Assembly: GCF_949282365.1 (NCBI RefSeq)
Contig: NZ_CASDOY010000024.1
Location: 1 to 28,397 of the forward strand
Origin: an uncultured Desulfovibrio sp.
Lineage (GTDB): Bacteria > Desulfobacterota > Desulfovibrionia > Desulfovibrionales > Desulfovibrionaceae
Length of the DNA stretch: 28,397 bases
Direction: 5' to 3'
Made by a program: the position numbers and the translations under genes. Below the pieces are notes generated by a model. The model searched no databases. It was given only the letters and a program-made list of their open reading frames with translations, and was not told where the DNA came from. Every line of letters starts with the position of its first letter. Within the stretch, counting starts at the first letter, position 1. Of the stretch, positions 17,696 to 27,900 are shown piece by piece.

Positions 17696-18685
17696 ATGCC
17701 CAGACCCGGTTTCACCTTCCTCATCTGTCCTGACAGCCGCCTGCTGCAGGCCCGTCTGGAAGCCCTGGTGAACGCCCAGGGCGACAGCGCCCGCTGGGAG
17801 CGCCATGTCTGCTGGGGCGACGAAGAGCCCGGCCCGCGCTTCTGGGAGCAGCTCACCCTGCAGGGCCTGTTCGGTAGGCCGCGCCTGCTGGTGGTGCGCC
17901 AGGCCCAGCTCTGGCCCGCTGCGGTCTGGAAAAAGGTCTCCGCGGCCCTGGCCCGTCCCTCGGAGCAGTGCTGGCCTTTCTTCTGTCTGGAAGTGGCCTG
18001 GGAAAAAGGCCAGCCCAGGATCCCGGCCCACATCGCCAAACTGCGCTGTCTGGGCTTCGCCGACCAGCAGGGCTGGATCTGGCGCAGCGAGGGCCTGAAC
18101 GAGCGCAGCATCAAAAAATATGTGCGCGAGCGCGCCCAGGCCCTGGGCATCCCCTTCGAGGCCGACGCCTTCGAGCAATTCTGCGCGTCCGTGCCGCCTG
18201 ATGCCCAGGCCGTGGAGAACGAGCTGGAAAAGCTCCTGCTGCTGCGCCCCGCCGCGGCTGACGGGCAGGGACCGCCCTGGTCCGTAGGCACGGACATGCT
18301 GGCCACCAGCTCCTGGGTCCCCGACTGCAACATCTTCGCCTGCATCCGCCACATGGAAGCCGGGAACCTGGCCGCTGCCTGGAAGGAACTGGCCCGGGGC
18401 CGCAAGGACGTGGAAGGGCTGCTCTTCCCCCTGCTGGCCCTGCTGGCCCGCCAGTTCCGCCAGCTCTGGCAGATCTGCGCGGGCGAGAAGGTCCGTCTCC
18501 ATCCCAGCGAGGCCGCCGCCCGGCAGCAGCTGGCCCGCCGTCTGGGCCCCGCCGGTCTGGCTCGCTGCCTGGGCCTGGTCATGGATGCCGAGCTGGCCGT
18601 CAAGAGCGGCCGCCATACGCCCGAACAGAGCCTGGACAAGCTGGCCACCGACCTCACGGCCCTCTTCGCCGCCGCCCGGCGCTAG
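17696..18685 (+). CDS. holA: DNA polymerase III subunit delta
   Basis: The protein has 329 aa, the usual size for the clamp-loader delta subunit. It opens the beta sliding clamp. Family features are the N-terminal F-L-I-C-P-D-S-R-L-L (nucleotide-fold remnant without Walker residues), L-Q-G-L-F-G-R-P-R-L-L-V-V (about 54-67), V-E-N-E-L-E-K-L-L-L-L (about 174-184) and the helical collar from about 210 with L-L-A-R-Q-F-R-Q-L-W-Q. The position after leuS agrees with holA in many bacteria. GAGGAG at 17686-17691 is the ribosome site. The terminator directly upstream leaves little room for a separate promoter. Confidence 0.88.
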   Translation: MPRPGFTFLICPDSRLLQARLEALVNAQGDSARWERHVCWGDEEPGPRFWEQLTLQGLFGRPRLLVVRQAQLWPAAVWKKVSAALARPSEQCWPFFCLEVAWEKGQPRIPAHIAKLRCLGFADQQGWIWRSEGLNERSIKKYVRERAQALGIPFEADAFEQFCASVPPDAQAVENELEKLLLLRPAAADGQGPPWSVGTDMLATSSWVPDCNIFACIRHMEAGNLAAAWKELARGRKDVEGLLFPLLALLARQFRQLWQICAGEKVRLHPSEAAARQQLARRLGPAGLARCLGLVMDAELAVKSGRHTPEQSLDKLATDLTALFAAARR

Positions 18686-19184
18686 GGATTTTGGAGGGAA
18701 GGGCCCCCTTCCTCCCCCAACCGCGCTTTATGCGACAGCCTTTTTTGAACGACGGCCATGCCTGCGGGGCAGGACAGAAGGCCGTACCTGCCAGAAAGAC
18801 ATGCGGCATGGCGACAAACGAACGCCAGGACGCCGCCTGTGAGGAGCGTCCCGTCGTCCAGCAAATAAAGCGCCGGGGAGGAGGCACCTGAGGGGGCCAT
18901 CGCGTGCCGGCAACGGCCGTAGGGCGCCCGCAGGTCGCGCCCGCTGCTGCGCGTTTTCCTGTCCCCCCTGGCTGTGCGGATACCAGCCGGCAGGATCCGG
19001 GACGCCGGGAGCGGGGCCGGCGGCTCCCCGCGAAGGCAGCGGAGCAAAGGGCCGCGCGGGAGCTTGCGGGCCTTGCCGGGCAGGCAGGAGCCCCGCCCCT
19101 CGGGAAAGGCGCTCCCGGCAGCCCGGGCTGTGTGCAGGCTTTTCTTGCCCGCCCCCTTGCGCTTGCCAAAATGCATCTTACCTT
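18686..19184. other. Gene-free stretch between holA and radC
   Basis: About 500 GC-rich bases. Frames are open on both strands, but none has a ribosome site or recognisable protein. Small palindromes are present, for example GGAAGGG-CC-CCCTTCC near 18700 and GGACGC...GCGTCC near 18828-18851. No convincing terminator with a T-tract and no RNA gene are visible. The promoter for radC-lon should lie in the right half, but I see no clear consensus. Confidence 0.4.
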
Positions 19185-19877
19185 ATGACCGCAATGCCTG
19201 TATCCTCTGCCTCTCCCCATAGCGGCCACCGCAGCCGCCTGCGCCAGCGACTGGCACGCGAGCCTCTGGCTGTGGCCGATTATGAGGTCCTGGAGCTGCT
19301 GCTGGGCTACGGGCAGCCCCGCAAGGATACCAAACCGCTGGCCCGCGAACTGCTGCTGCGTTTCCACAATATCCGCGGCGTGCTGGACGCCCCGCCGGAA
19401 CAGCTGCTGGCCGTGCCGGGCTTCGGCCCCGGCCTGCTTTCCCTCTGGCAGGTGCTGCGGGAGGTGCTGGCCCGTCATGCGGCCGCGCCGCTGCTGCAGG
19501 GCGAAGAAATGGCCACGCCCCAGGCGGTGGCCGAAATGGCCCGGGCACGTCTGGCCGGCAGCCAGCAGGAAGAATGCTGGCTGGCCCTGGTCAACGCGGG
19601 CAACCGCCTCATGGCCTGGGAGCGCCTGCGCCAGGGCCATACGGACAGCGTGCCCCTGCTGCCCCGCGACGTCCTGGAGCCCGCCCTGCGCTACAGGGCC
19701 AGCGGCATCATCCTGGTACACAACCATCCGGGCGGCCAGGCGGAGCCTTCCCGGCCCGATCTGCTGTTCACCAGCACGCTGCGGGAACTGGCCATCAACA
19801 TGGGGCTGCGCTTTTTGGATCATGTGATCGTCACCGACAATGGCTGCTACAGCATCTGCCACTGCAGGCATCTGTAG
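19185..19877 (+). CDS. radC: RadC/MPN-domain (JAB1-type) protein
   Basis: The protein has 230 aa. The N-terminal part holds a helix-hairpin-helix (V-P-G-F-G-P-G-L about 77-84). The C-terminal MPN domain has the complete JAMM metal site: His179 and His181 in H-N-H-P-G-G, Ser189 and Asp192. The family was named for a DNA-repair phenotype, but its biochemical role is uncertain. ATG 19185 was used; ATG 19194 is possible, and neither has a good ribosome site. lon begins 17 bases after the stop, so the two are probably co-transcribed. Confidence 0.93.
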   Translation: MTAMPVSSASPHSGHRSRLRQRLAREPLAVADYEVLELLLGYGQPRKDTKPLARELLLRFHNIRGVLDAPPEQLLAVPGFGPGLLSLWQVLREVLARHAAAPLLQGEEMATPQAVAEMARARLAGSQQEECWLALVNAGNRLMAWERLRQGHTDSVPLLPRDVLEPALRYRASGIILVHNHPGGQAEPSRPDLLFTSTLRELAINMGLRFLDHVIVTDNGCYSICHCRHL

Positions 19878-19894
19878 GCAGCCCGGGAGTATAT

Positions 19895-22402
<2,508 letters not shown>

Positions 22403-22438
22403 CGGCGGCGCCCGCCTCCCCGGAGGAGAGGGCGCGGA

Positions 22439-22475
22439 CGGCCCGGGCGGTGTACTGTGCCCGGGCCGTTTTTTT
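22439..22475 (+). terminator. Intrinsic terminator after lon
   Basis: CGGCCCGGGC (22439-22448) pairs perfectly with GCCCGGGCCG (22459-22468) around a 10-base loop, followed by seven T (22469-22475). It ends only 26 bases before the prmC start. Confidence 0.92.
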
Positions 22476-22501
22476 CATGGAACGGCACACAGGGGGGACC
22501 C

Positions 22502-23350
22502 ATGACGCTTCAGGAACTGCTGACCCGACTGACCCGCGAGCTGCAGGCCGCGGGCACGGACGCCCCCGCGCTGGAGGCCCGCCTGCTGGCGGCCCATGTG
22601 CTGCGCCTGGACCGCATCGGCCTGATGCTGGTCATGCCCGCCCCTGTGGACGAGGCAGCGGCCCGTGCCATCCGGGCCCTGACGGCCCGGCGCTGCGCCG
22701 GGGAACCGCTGGCCCACATCACGGGGCGGCGGGAATTTTTCGGCCGGGATTTCGCGGTCAGCCCGCAGACCCTCATCCCCCGGCCGGAGACCGAGCTGCT
22801 GCTGGAGATCGTGCTGCGCGAAACCGGGGGACGCGAGGGCCTGCGCTTCGCCGATCTGGGCGCCGGTACGGGCTGCATCGGCATCACCCTGGCCCTGGAA
22901 CTGCCGCGCAGCCGGGGCCTGCTGCTGGAGTACAGCGCGGCGGCCCTGCCCGTGACGGCCCGCAATATCCGTGACCTGGGCGCGGAAGGACGGCTGGCCC
23001 TGGTGCGGGGCGACATGTTCGTGCCGCCGCTGCCGCCGCGCTGTCTGGACCTGCTGGTCAGCAATCCGCCCTATATCGCGGTCGCGGAAGAAGGCGAGGT
23101 CATGACGGAAGTGCTGCGCCATGAGCCGCACGGCGCCCTGTTCTCCGGGGACGGCGGCCTGCGCCACCTGCGCGCCGTGGCCGCTGCCGGACGACAGGCC
23201 CTGAGGTCCGGTGGCCTGCTGGCCGTGGAGCATGGCTACCGCCAGGGCGCGGCCGTACGCGGCCTGCTGGCCGACGCCGGCTTTCCCTCCGCCCGTACCG
23301 AACAGGACCTGGCCGGTCTGGACCGCTGCACCTGGGCGCGCCTGGCCTGA
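22502..23350 (+). CDS. prmC: Release factor glutamine methyltransferase PrmC
   Basis: The protein has 282 aa. It methylates the GGQ glutamine of peptide release factors with S-adenosylmethionine. The N-terminal helical domain contains A-H-I-T-G-R-R-E-F-F-G (71-81) and I-P-R-P-E-T-E (92-98). The SAM site is D-L-G-A-G-T-G (118-124), and the catalytic N-P-P-Y is at 188-191. ATG 22502 was chosen for GGGGGA just upstream; the frame is open a little further into the terminator. Residues about 225-255 are duplicated as a decayed fragment about 390 bases downstream. The gene directly follows the lon terminator. Confidence 0.93.
   Translation: MTLQELLTRLTRELQAAGTDAPALEARLLAAHVLRLDRIGLMLVMPAPVDEAAARAIRALTARRCAGEPLAHITGRREFFGRDFAVSPQTLIPRPETELLLEIVLRETGGREGLRFADLGAGTGCIGITLALELPRSRGLLLEYSAAALPVTARNIRDLGAEGRLALVRGDMFVPPLPPRCLDLLVSNPPYIAVAEEGEVMTEVLRHEPHGALFSGDGGLRHLRAVAAAGRQALRSGGLLAVEHGYRQGAAVRGLLADAGFPSARTEQDLAGLDRCTWARLA
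23174..23264 (+). repeat. Functional copy of a 91-base segment duplicated at 23567
   Basis: This in-frame part of prmC matches 23567-23657 base for base with no gaps and 7 differences, all transitions. Confidence 0.85.
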
Positions 23351-23566
23351 GCCTCCCCTCCTCCCTCCCGCAACGCGCACAGTGGACGCGGCCTGCGTCC
23401 GCTCCTGCCCCCCCGCCCGCATCCCGACCGCTATGCGACGAGCGCCCCGGCCGACGTCAGGGTCGCCGTGCCTGCGGGGCAGGGAGCTTTCTCCCGGCGC
23501 CCGTCGCACGACGAACACGCCACCCGGCGCTTCCGCATGCACACCGCCCTGTACCTCCCTGCCTGT

Positions 23567-23657
23567 GCCGTGGCCGTTGCCGGACGACAGGCCCCGAGGT
23601 CCGGTGGCCTGCCGGCCGTGGAGCATGGCTGCCGTCAGGGCGCGGCCGTGCGTGGCC
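23567..23657 (+). pseudogene. Decayed duplicate of a prmC segment
   Basis: These 91 bases repeat the prmC coding segment 23174-23264 (about 92% identity, no gaps). Read in the same frame, the differences give Ala to Val, Leu to Pro twice, and Tyr to Cys, plus three silent changes. The two new prolines and the missing methyltransferase core show it is not functional as PrmC. Similarity stops sharply at both ends, within one or a few bases. Confidence 0.75.
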
Positions 23658-23911
23658 ATAACCGCGAGAGAGGGAGATTTCGCCCTGACGGACTCCCAAC
23701 GGCAAGCACCGCCGGCCGCACGCAGCAGGATACCCCTCCTTGCCAGTACCTACTGCCCACCGGTGCCCGGCCTGTCCAGGGCCGGACCAGCCTTTTCCCG
23801 CGCTGCGCCGCGGCCACGAGCTGCGGCGGGCCTCCTCCGCGCCCGCCAGGGCGTGTTGATGCAACTTTTACGATTTATTCCCAATACAGAGAGAATATCT
23901 GCAACAAAAAC

Positions 23912-23995
23912 ATGCTTGCCGCATGCTCCGTCCACAGGCTGGAGGAGACGACAGGGCGACACATCCCCAGTGTAAGGATGCTTGCCGCATGCTCC
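23912..23995. repeat. Pair of 18-base direct repeats
   Basis: ATGCTTGCCGCATGCTCC occurs exactly at 23912-23929 and again at 23978-23995, 66 bases apart, with looser similarity running on for several bases. Each copy contains GCATGC and can fold ATGC/GCAT. Confidence 0.75.
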
Positions 23996-24115
23996 CGTGC
24001 TCACCTGAAAAAACGCGCCGGGGAAAGGATGGAGGGCCTGGGGGGGAAGGGAAAAAACTCTCGCGCGGACGGTGGCCGTCACGGCCTCCGGCGGAAAAAT
24101 CAGCCCTCTTCCGGC

Positions 24116-24144
24116 TAGGCCCGGGGGCCGCTCTCTGCTATAAG
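24116..24144 (+). promoter_or_regulatory. Possible promoter for the Cys-containing orphan gene
   Basis: TATAAG (24139-24144) is a good -10 box 20 bases before the start at 24164. The matching -35 (TAGGCC, 24116-24121, 17-base spacer) is poor. Confidence 0.3.
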
Positions 24145-24163
24145 CAAGGCAAAGGGGTTCGTC

Positions 24164-24637
24164 ATGGGAAGATACGCAGACCCTACGGAAAAAGCCATCC
24201 GCTGCCCGCTGAAGGAGCATCAGCGCCCCCTGCTGGCCTGTCTGGCCTGCCGGCGTTTCCCCTGCCGCGCCATGACGGAAGAACGGCTGGCCCTGCTGCG
24301 CGGCTCGCCCTTTGTCAGACTGGATACGGAGAACTCAAAACTGCTGCCACGGAGGCACGTTATGTATATTTTCAGGATGACGTCAGGAGAACTGCGGGAC
24401 GCCCCCGAAGACTTCAGTCCCGATGCCCCGGATTTCGACCAGCTGGCGGACGTGGAGGAAGTGCTGGTCATCGGCAAGGTCCTGGTCAAGCAGCTGCGCC
24501 TGGTGGCCAAACCGCGTGAGGAACGCGACCGCATCCGGGAACAGCTCTCCACGCCCGAAGCGCCGGAGGCCCTGCCGGACGAAGCGGAGGAGGAAAAGCC
24601 CCGGCGCAGACGGCGCAACAGCCACGACGAAGGATGA
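24164..24637 (+). CDS. Uncharacterised 157-aa protein with N-terminal Cys cluster
   Basis: I do not recognise the family. ATG 24164 is preceded by AAGGGG. The N-terminus contains Cys14, Cys26, Cys29 and Cys34 (C-x11-C-x2-C-x4-C in C-P-L-K-E-H...C-L-A-C-R-R-F-P-C), which could bind zinc or an iron-sulfur cluster. A middle stretch (about 66-115) looks globular, with M-Y-I-F-R-M and V-L-V-I-G-K-V-L-V. The tail is acidic (E-A-E-E-E) and then basic (R-R-R-R-R), so probably disordered. It has no signal peptide or membrane helix. It stands alone in 2.1 kb of otherwise gene-free DNA. Codon use resembles the rest of the genome, so I take it as real. Confidence 0.65.
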   Translation: MGRYADPTEKAIRCPLKEHQRPLLACLACRRFPCRAMTEERLALLRGSPFVRLDTENSKLLPRRHVMYIFRMTSGELRDAPEDFSPDAPDFDQLADVEEVLVIGKVLVKQLRLVAKPREERDRIREQLSTPEAPEALPDEAEEEKPRRRRRNSHDEG

Positions 24638-25442
24638 TCCTGCGGGGGCGGCGGGCAGACGCTGTCCCCTTCTTTTGTCCACACCCGGCTGCGCTCCGTC
24701 ATTGGGGAACGCGGACGGAGCCTGCGGCGCATCCCGCGCAGAGCCCGTCCGGTGTTCGTCGGGAGGCAAAACGGCCTCCCCGGGCGCACGCCGTGCCAAG
24801 GGCCGTCTTTCACGCCGGTCGCCGCACTGCTGCGCCTCCCTGTGCCGGTCCTGCTCCGGCCTGCCCTGTCACGGCCCGTGTCTTCCTGCGTCCTGCCTTG
24901 CTGCCTCTCCGGCGCTGGACTGCACGCCGGCAATTCCCCCGCGCCGCCTGTCGCTGCGCCTGCCCTTGCCCCGCACCGTGTGTCCTCTGGCTCCTTTCCC
25001 TGCCGTTGGGCCCGCGCCGCAGCGTCAGCCCCCGCATGGACGGCCGGCCTGTGTCGTCATGCTCCGGCCGCAGCATGGGAAATGTCTCCCGATCAACTCC
25101 GGCATGGACATTTTCTGTGATACGGTTTACTGTCATAAACGCACAGATAAATTAAAGACAACTGTTACGGGAAGATGCGGCACACATTGCCCGCACGGAA
25201 AAACGGCTTTCCTCCCCGCCCCGGCAGAGAGGCTGCCCGGTGACGGGTCCGGCAGGAGACGGACGGGACAGGCTGTTTTTTTGACGTCATGGATGCAGAT
25301 GTTTCATCCGTGCGTGAATCCCGTGACGGTTGCCGGACCCGACACCATCACACCATATTCGACATGCGTTGCCAGACGACGGACGGACAGAGGGTTCCTC
25401 TTGCCGGATGACATGCAGGCCGGATAGCCTGAGGGGGAAACC
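24638..25442. other. Gene-free stretch before the AGCS symporter gene
   Basis: About 800 bases. The left two-thirds are GC-rich with hairpins such as GCTCCGTC/GACGGAGC (24692-24699 with 24713-24720) and GGGAGGC/GCCTCCC (24761-24767 with 24774-24780), neither followed by a T-tract. The right third (from about 25080) is AT-richer and holds promoter-like sequence. No credible coding frame is visible on either strand. Confidence 0.45.
25126..25153 (+). promoter_or_regulatory. Possible promoter upstream of the AGCS symporter gene
   Basis: TTTACT (25126-25131), a 16-base spacer and TAAATT (25148-25153) lie in a local AT-rich patch. GTTTA/TAAAC (25125-25139) forms a short inverted repeat over the -35 region that could be an operator. 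It would give a leader of about 280 bases. Confidence 0.3.
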
Positions 25443-26801
25443 ATGGAAGAATTGACGAAACTTGTCTCCAGCATCAACAGCTTCATCTGGGGCATGTACT
25501 GCCTGATCCCGCTGCTGTGTGGTGTGGGCATATACTTCACCCTCCGTCTGAAGTTCATCCAGATCCGCAAATTCGGCCAGGCCGTGCGCATGCTCTTCGG
25601 TGACCTTTCGCTGAAGGGCAAGCGCGCCGACAAGCACGGCATGAGCTCCTTCCAGTCCGTGGCCACCGCCATCGCCGCCCAGGTGGGCACCGGCAACCTG
25701 GCCGGCGCCGCCACCGCCATCGCCATGGGTGGTCCCGGCGCCATCTTCTGGATGTGGCTCGCCGCCTTCTTCGGCATGGCCACCATCTTCGCCGAAGCCG
25801 TGCTGGCCCAAGTCTACCGTACCCGCGACGACGCCGGGCACATCACCGGCGGCCCCGCCTACTACATCTCCAAAGGTCTCGGCAGCCACAAGCTGGCCGT
25901 CTTCTTCTCCGTTTCCATCATCATCGCCCTGGGCTGCATCGGCAACATGGTGCAGTCCAACTCCATCGCCGAAGCCTTCAAGACCGCCTTTGAAGTGCCG
26001 CCCCTGGTCATGGGCCTGATCATCGCCGCCTGCGGCGCCTTCGTCTTCTTCGGCGGTATCGGCCGCATCGCCGCCGTGACCGAAAAGATGGTGCCCCTCA
26101 TGGCCCTGCTCTATGTGGTCGGCGGCCTGTTCGTGGTCCTGAGCAATGCTGACCAGATCATCCCGGCCTTCAAGATGATCTTTGTGGGCGCCTTCGATCC
26201 CGCGGCGGCCACCGGCGGCATCATCGGCGCCGGCGTCAAGGAAGCCATCCGCTACGGCGTGGCCCGCGGCCTGTTCTCCAACGAAGCCGGTATGGGTTCC
26301 ACCCCGCATGCCCACGCCGTGGCCAAGGTGCAGTACCCCGCCCAGCAGGGCCTGATGGGCATCGTCAGCGTCTTCATCGATACCTTCATCGTCCTCAACA
26401 TGACCGCCCTGGTCATCTTCGTGACCGGCGCCCTGGACGGCACCACCACGGGCATCGCCCTGACCCAGAAGGCCTTTTCCACCGGTCTGGGCGCCTTCGG
26501 CATCAAGTTCGTGGCCATCTGCCTGCTCTTCTTCGCCTTCTCCACCATCGTGGGCTGGTATTTCTTCGGCGAGCAGAACGTCAAGTACCTCTTCGGTACA
26601 CGCGGCGTGACCCCCTACCGCCTGGTGGTGATGTGCTTCATCGTCATGGGTTCCCTGCTGCAGGTGAACCTGGTGTGGGAACTGGCCGACATGTTCAACG
26701 GCCTGATGGCCTTCCCCAACCTGATCGCCCTCATCGGCCTGGCCAAGGTCGTGAGCAAGGCACTTGAAGACTTCGAACAGGCTGACGTCAGTACCAGGTA
26801 G
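25443..26801 (+). CDS. Sodium:alanine/glycine symporter (AGCS family)
   Basis: The protein has 452 aa with about ten or eleven hydrophobic segments. The family signature P-G-A-I-F-W-M-W-L-A-A-F-F-G is at 98-111. Q-V-G-T-G-N-L-A-G-A-A (80-90) and F-S-N-E-A-G-M-G-S-T-P (about 278-288) are the ion/substrate-site motifs of AGCS carriers. It imports alanine or glycine (possibly another small amino acid) with Na+ across the inner membrane. GAGGGGGA precedes ATG 25443. It is a single-gene unit with its own terminator. The exact substrate is not evident. Confidence 0.93.
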   Translation: MEELTKLVSSINSFIWGMYCLIPLLCGVGIYFTLRLKFIQIRKFGQAVRMLFGDLSLKGKRADKHGMSSFQSVATAIAAQVGTGNLAGAATAIAMGGPGAIFWMWLAAFFGMATIFAEAVLAQVYRTRDDAGHITGGPAYYISKGLGSHKLAVFFSVSIIIALGCIGNMVQSNSIAEAFKTAFEVPPLVMGLIIAACGAFVFFGGIGRIAAVTEKMVPLMALLYVVGGLFVVLSNADQIIPAFKMIFVGAFDPAAATGGIIGAGVKEAIRYGVARGLFSNEAGMGSTPHAHAVAKVQYPAQQGLMGIVSVFIDTFIVLNMTALVIFVTGALDGTTTGIALTQKAFSTGLGAFGIKFVAICLLFFAFSTIVGWYFFGEQNVKYLFGTRGVTPYRLVVMCFIVMGSLLQVNLVWELADMFNGLMAFPNLIALIGLAKVVSKALEDFEQADVSTR

Positions 26802-26820
26802 ACGTCCCTGCCATATGCAA

Positions 26821-26862
26821 GCAACGTCCCCTGCCCGGCTCCCGGACAGGGGGCGTTGCCGT
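26821..26862 (+). terminator. Probable terminator after the AGCS gene
   Basis: A 13-bp stem with one G-T wobble pairs 26821-26833 (GCAACGTCCCCTG) with 26847-26859 (CAGGGGGCGTTGC). The T-tract is short (CGTTTG), so termination may be partial. Confidence 0.65.
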
Positions 26863-26894
26863 TTGGGCAGGCCGGCAGGCCCCGGTCTCCCCGC

Positions 26895-26923
26895 TTGATT
26901 TCACAGTATAATAATTATATGCA
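26895..26923 (+). promoter_or_regulatory. Probable promoter for purC
   Basis: TTGATT (26895-26900), a 17-base spacer and TATGCA (26918-26923) lie in a sharp AT-rich island. A perfect TATAAT at 26907-26912 is the alternative -10, but it lacks a good -35. Which is used is not clear. Confidence 0.45.
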
Positions 26924-27005
26924 TACCGGACACTTTTGCTTCTGACCGGCCCAGCAGGCCGGAACGTACATTTTCTTCCACCCAAGCTTCCCGGAGGTAT
27001 CGAAA

Positions 27006-27686
27006 ATGGAGCTTATCTACACTGGTAAGACGAAGAACGTCTACGCCCTGGAAAACGGCAACTATCTGCTGAAATTCAAGGATGACTGCACCGGCAAGGA
27101 CGGCGTCTTCGATCCCGGCGAAAACTCCGTGGGCCTGACCATCGACGGCGTCGGCGACGTGAACCTGCGCATGTCCATCTACTTCTTTGAAAAGATCAAT
27201 GCCGCCGGCATCAAGACCCACTATGTGAGCGCCAACCTGGCCGATACCACCATGGAGGTCCTGCCCGCCAAGCCCTTCGGCAAGGGCCTGGAAGTCATCT
27301 GCCGCCACAAGGCCGTGGGCAGCTTCATCCGCCGTTACGGCGACTACATCGAATCCGGTGCCGACCTGCCCGCCTATGTGGAGACCACCTTCAAGAACGA
27401 CGCCCTGGGCGACCCCCTGGTCACCAAGGATGCGCTGGTGGCCCTGGGCGTGATGACCGACAAGCAGTACGACGATATCAAGGACATGACCCAGAAGATC
27501 ACCCAGATCGTGGCTGACGATCTGAAGGAAAAGGGTCTGGTGCTGTACGACATCAAGTTCGAATACGGCTACGACGCCGACGGCAACGTCATCCTCATCG
27601 ACGAGATCGCTTCCGGCAACATGCGCGTCTACAAGGACGGCCAGTACATCGATCCCATGACCCTGTCCAAGATGTTCTTCGCCTAA
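27006..27686 (+). CDS. purC: Phosphoribosylaminoimidazole-succinocarboxamide (SAICAR) synthase
   Basis: The protein has 226 aa, a compact PurC. It joins aspartate to CAIR with ATP in purine synthesis. Y-T-G-K-T-K-N-V-Y (5-13) is the nucleotide-binding start; L-L-K-F-K-D-D (21-27), V-I-C-R-H-K-A-V-G-S-F (about 97-107) and L-Y-D-I-K-F-E-Y-G (about 180-188), then I-D-E-I-A-S-G-N-M-R, are the family's catalytic and substrate motifs. The short form, lacking the extra segments of longer PurC types, is known in several anaerobes. GGAGG at 26993-26997 precedes ATG 27006. It is a single gene with its own promoter and terminator and no other pur genes near. Confidence 0.96.
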   Translation: MELIYTGKTKNVYALENGNYLLKFKDDCTGKDGVFDPGENSVGLTIDGVGDVNLRMSIYFFEKINAAGIKTHYVSANLADTTMEVLPAKPFGKGLEVICRHKAVGSFIRRYGDYIESGADLPAYVETTFKNDALGDPLVTKDALVALGVMTDKQYDDIKDMTQKITQIVADDLKEKGLVLYDIKFEYGYDADGNVILIDEIASGNMRVYKDGQYIDPMTLSKMFFA

Positions 27687-27741
27687 ACCGCGACGATCTG
27701 CCGCCGCGGCACGCATCGCTGACGGCACATGCCTGGAAGGC

Positions 27742-27785
27742 AAGCCCTGCAGGGAAGCCCTTGTGGTCCCTGCCGGGCTTTTTTT
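27742..27785 (+). terminator. Intrinsic terminator after purC
   Basis: AAGCCCTGCAGGGA (27742-27755) pairs with TCCCTGCCGGGCTT (27767-27780) with a single mismatch, followed by TTTTT, giving T7 in all. Confidence 0.88.
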
Positions 27786-27900
27786 GTCATCTGTGACGTT
27801 TGGGGAACGGAATGACGCGACCGGCAGAGCATGGTCGCACCCTGCGGCCCTTCGCGCAGAGGGATATGCCATGCACCCGCTGCCTGCTGCGCCAGGAACC

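Larger units (their letters stand above)
23351..24163. other. Gene-free, repeat-bearing stretch after prmC
   Basis: About 810 bases with no credible gene. It holds the decayed prmC fragment at 23567-23657, an AT-richer patch at about 23855-23915 in otherwise very GC-rich DNA, and an 18-base direct repeat at 23912 and 23978. The frame running through the prmC fragment stays open to 24118 but has no ribosome site and an Arg/Pro/Ala-rich composition like translated non-coding DNA. Confidence 0.5.

Noticed and set aside
18682..19176. A minus-strand open frame of 164 codons between holA and radC
   Set aside because: No ribosome site, no motif, composition like neighbouring non-coding DNA, and it overlaps the 3' end of holA.
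22403..22502. A heat-shock or CIRCE-type element controlling lon or prmC
   Set aside because: No TTAGCACTC-N9-GAGTGCTAA-like sequence is present near lon, radC or prmC; the only palindrome here is the lon terminator.
23174..23657. Diversity-generating retroelement (template/variable repeat pair)
   Set aside because: Differences are not concentrated at template adenines and include C/T changes in both directions. No reverse transcriptase is nearby.
23468..24118. A 216-codon frame containing the prmC fragment
   Set aside because: No ribosome site; outside the fragment it is Arg/Pro/Ala-rich with no conserved pattern, typical of non-coding GC-rich DNA.
24692..24780. Hairpins GCTCCGTC/GACGGAGC and GGGAGGC/GCCTCCC as terminators of the 24164 gene
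   Set aside because: Neither is followed by a run of T on either strand, so I list them only as structure within the gap.
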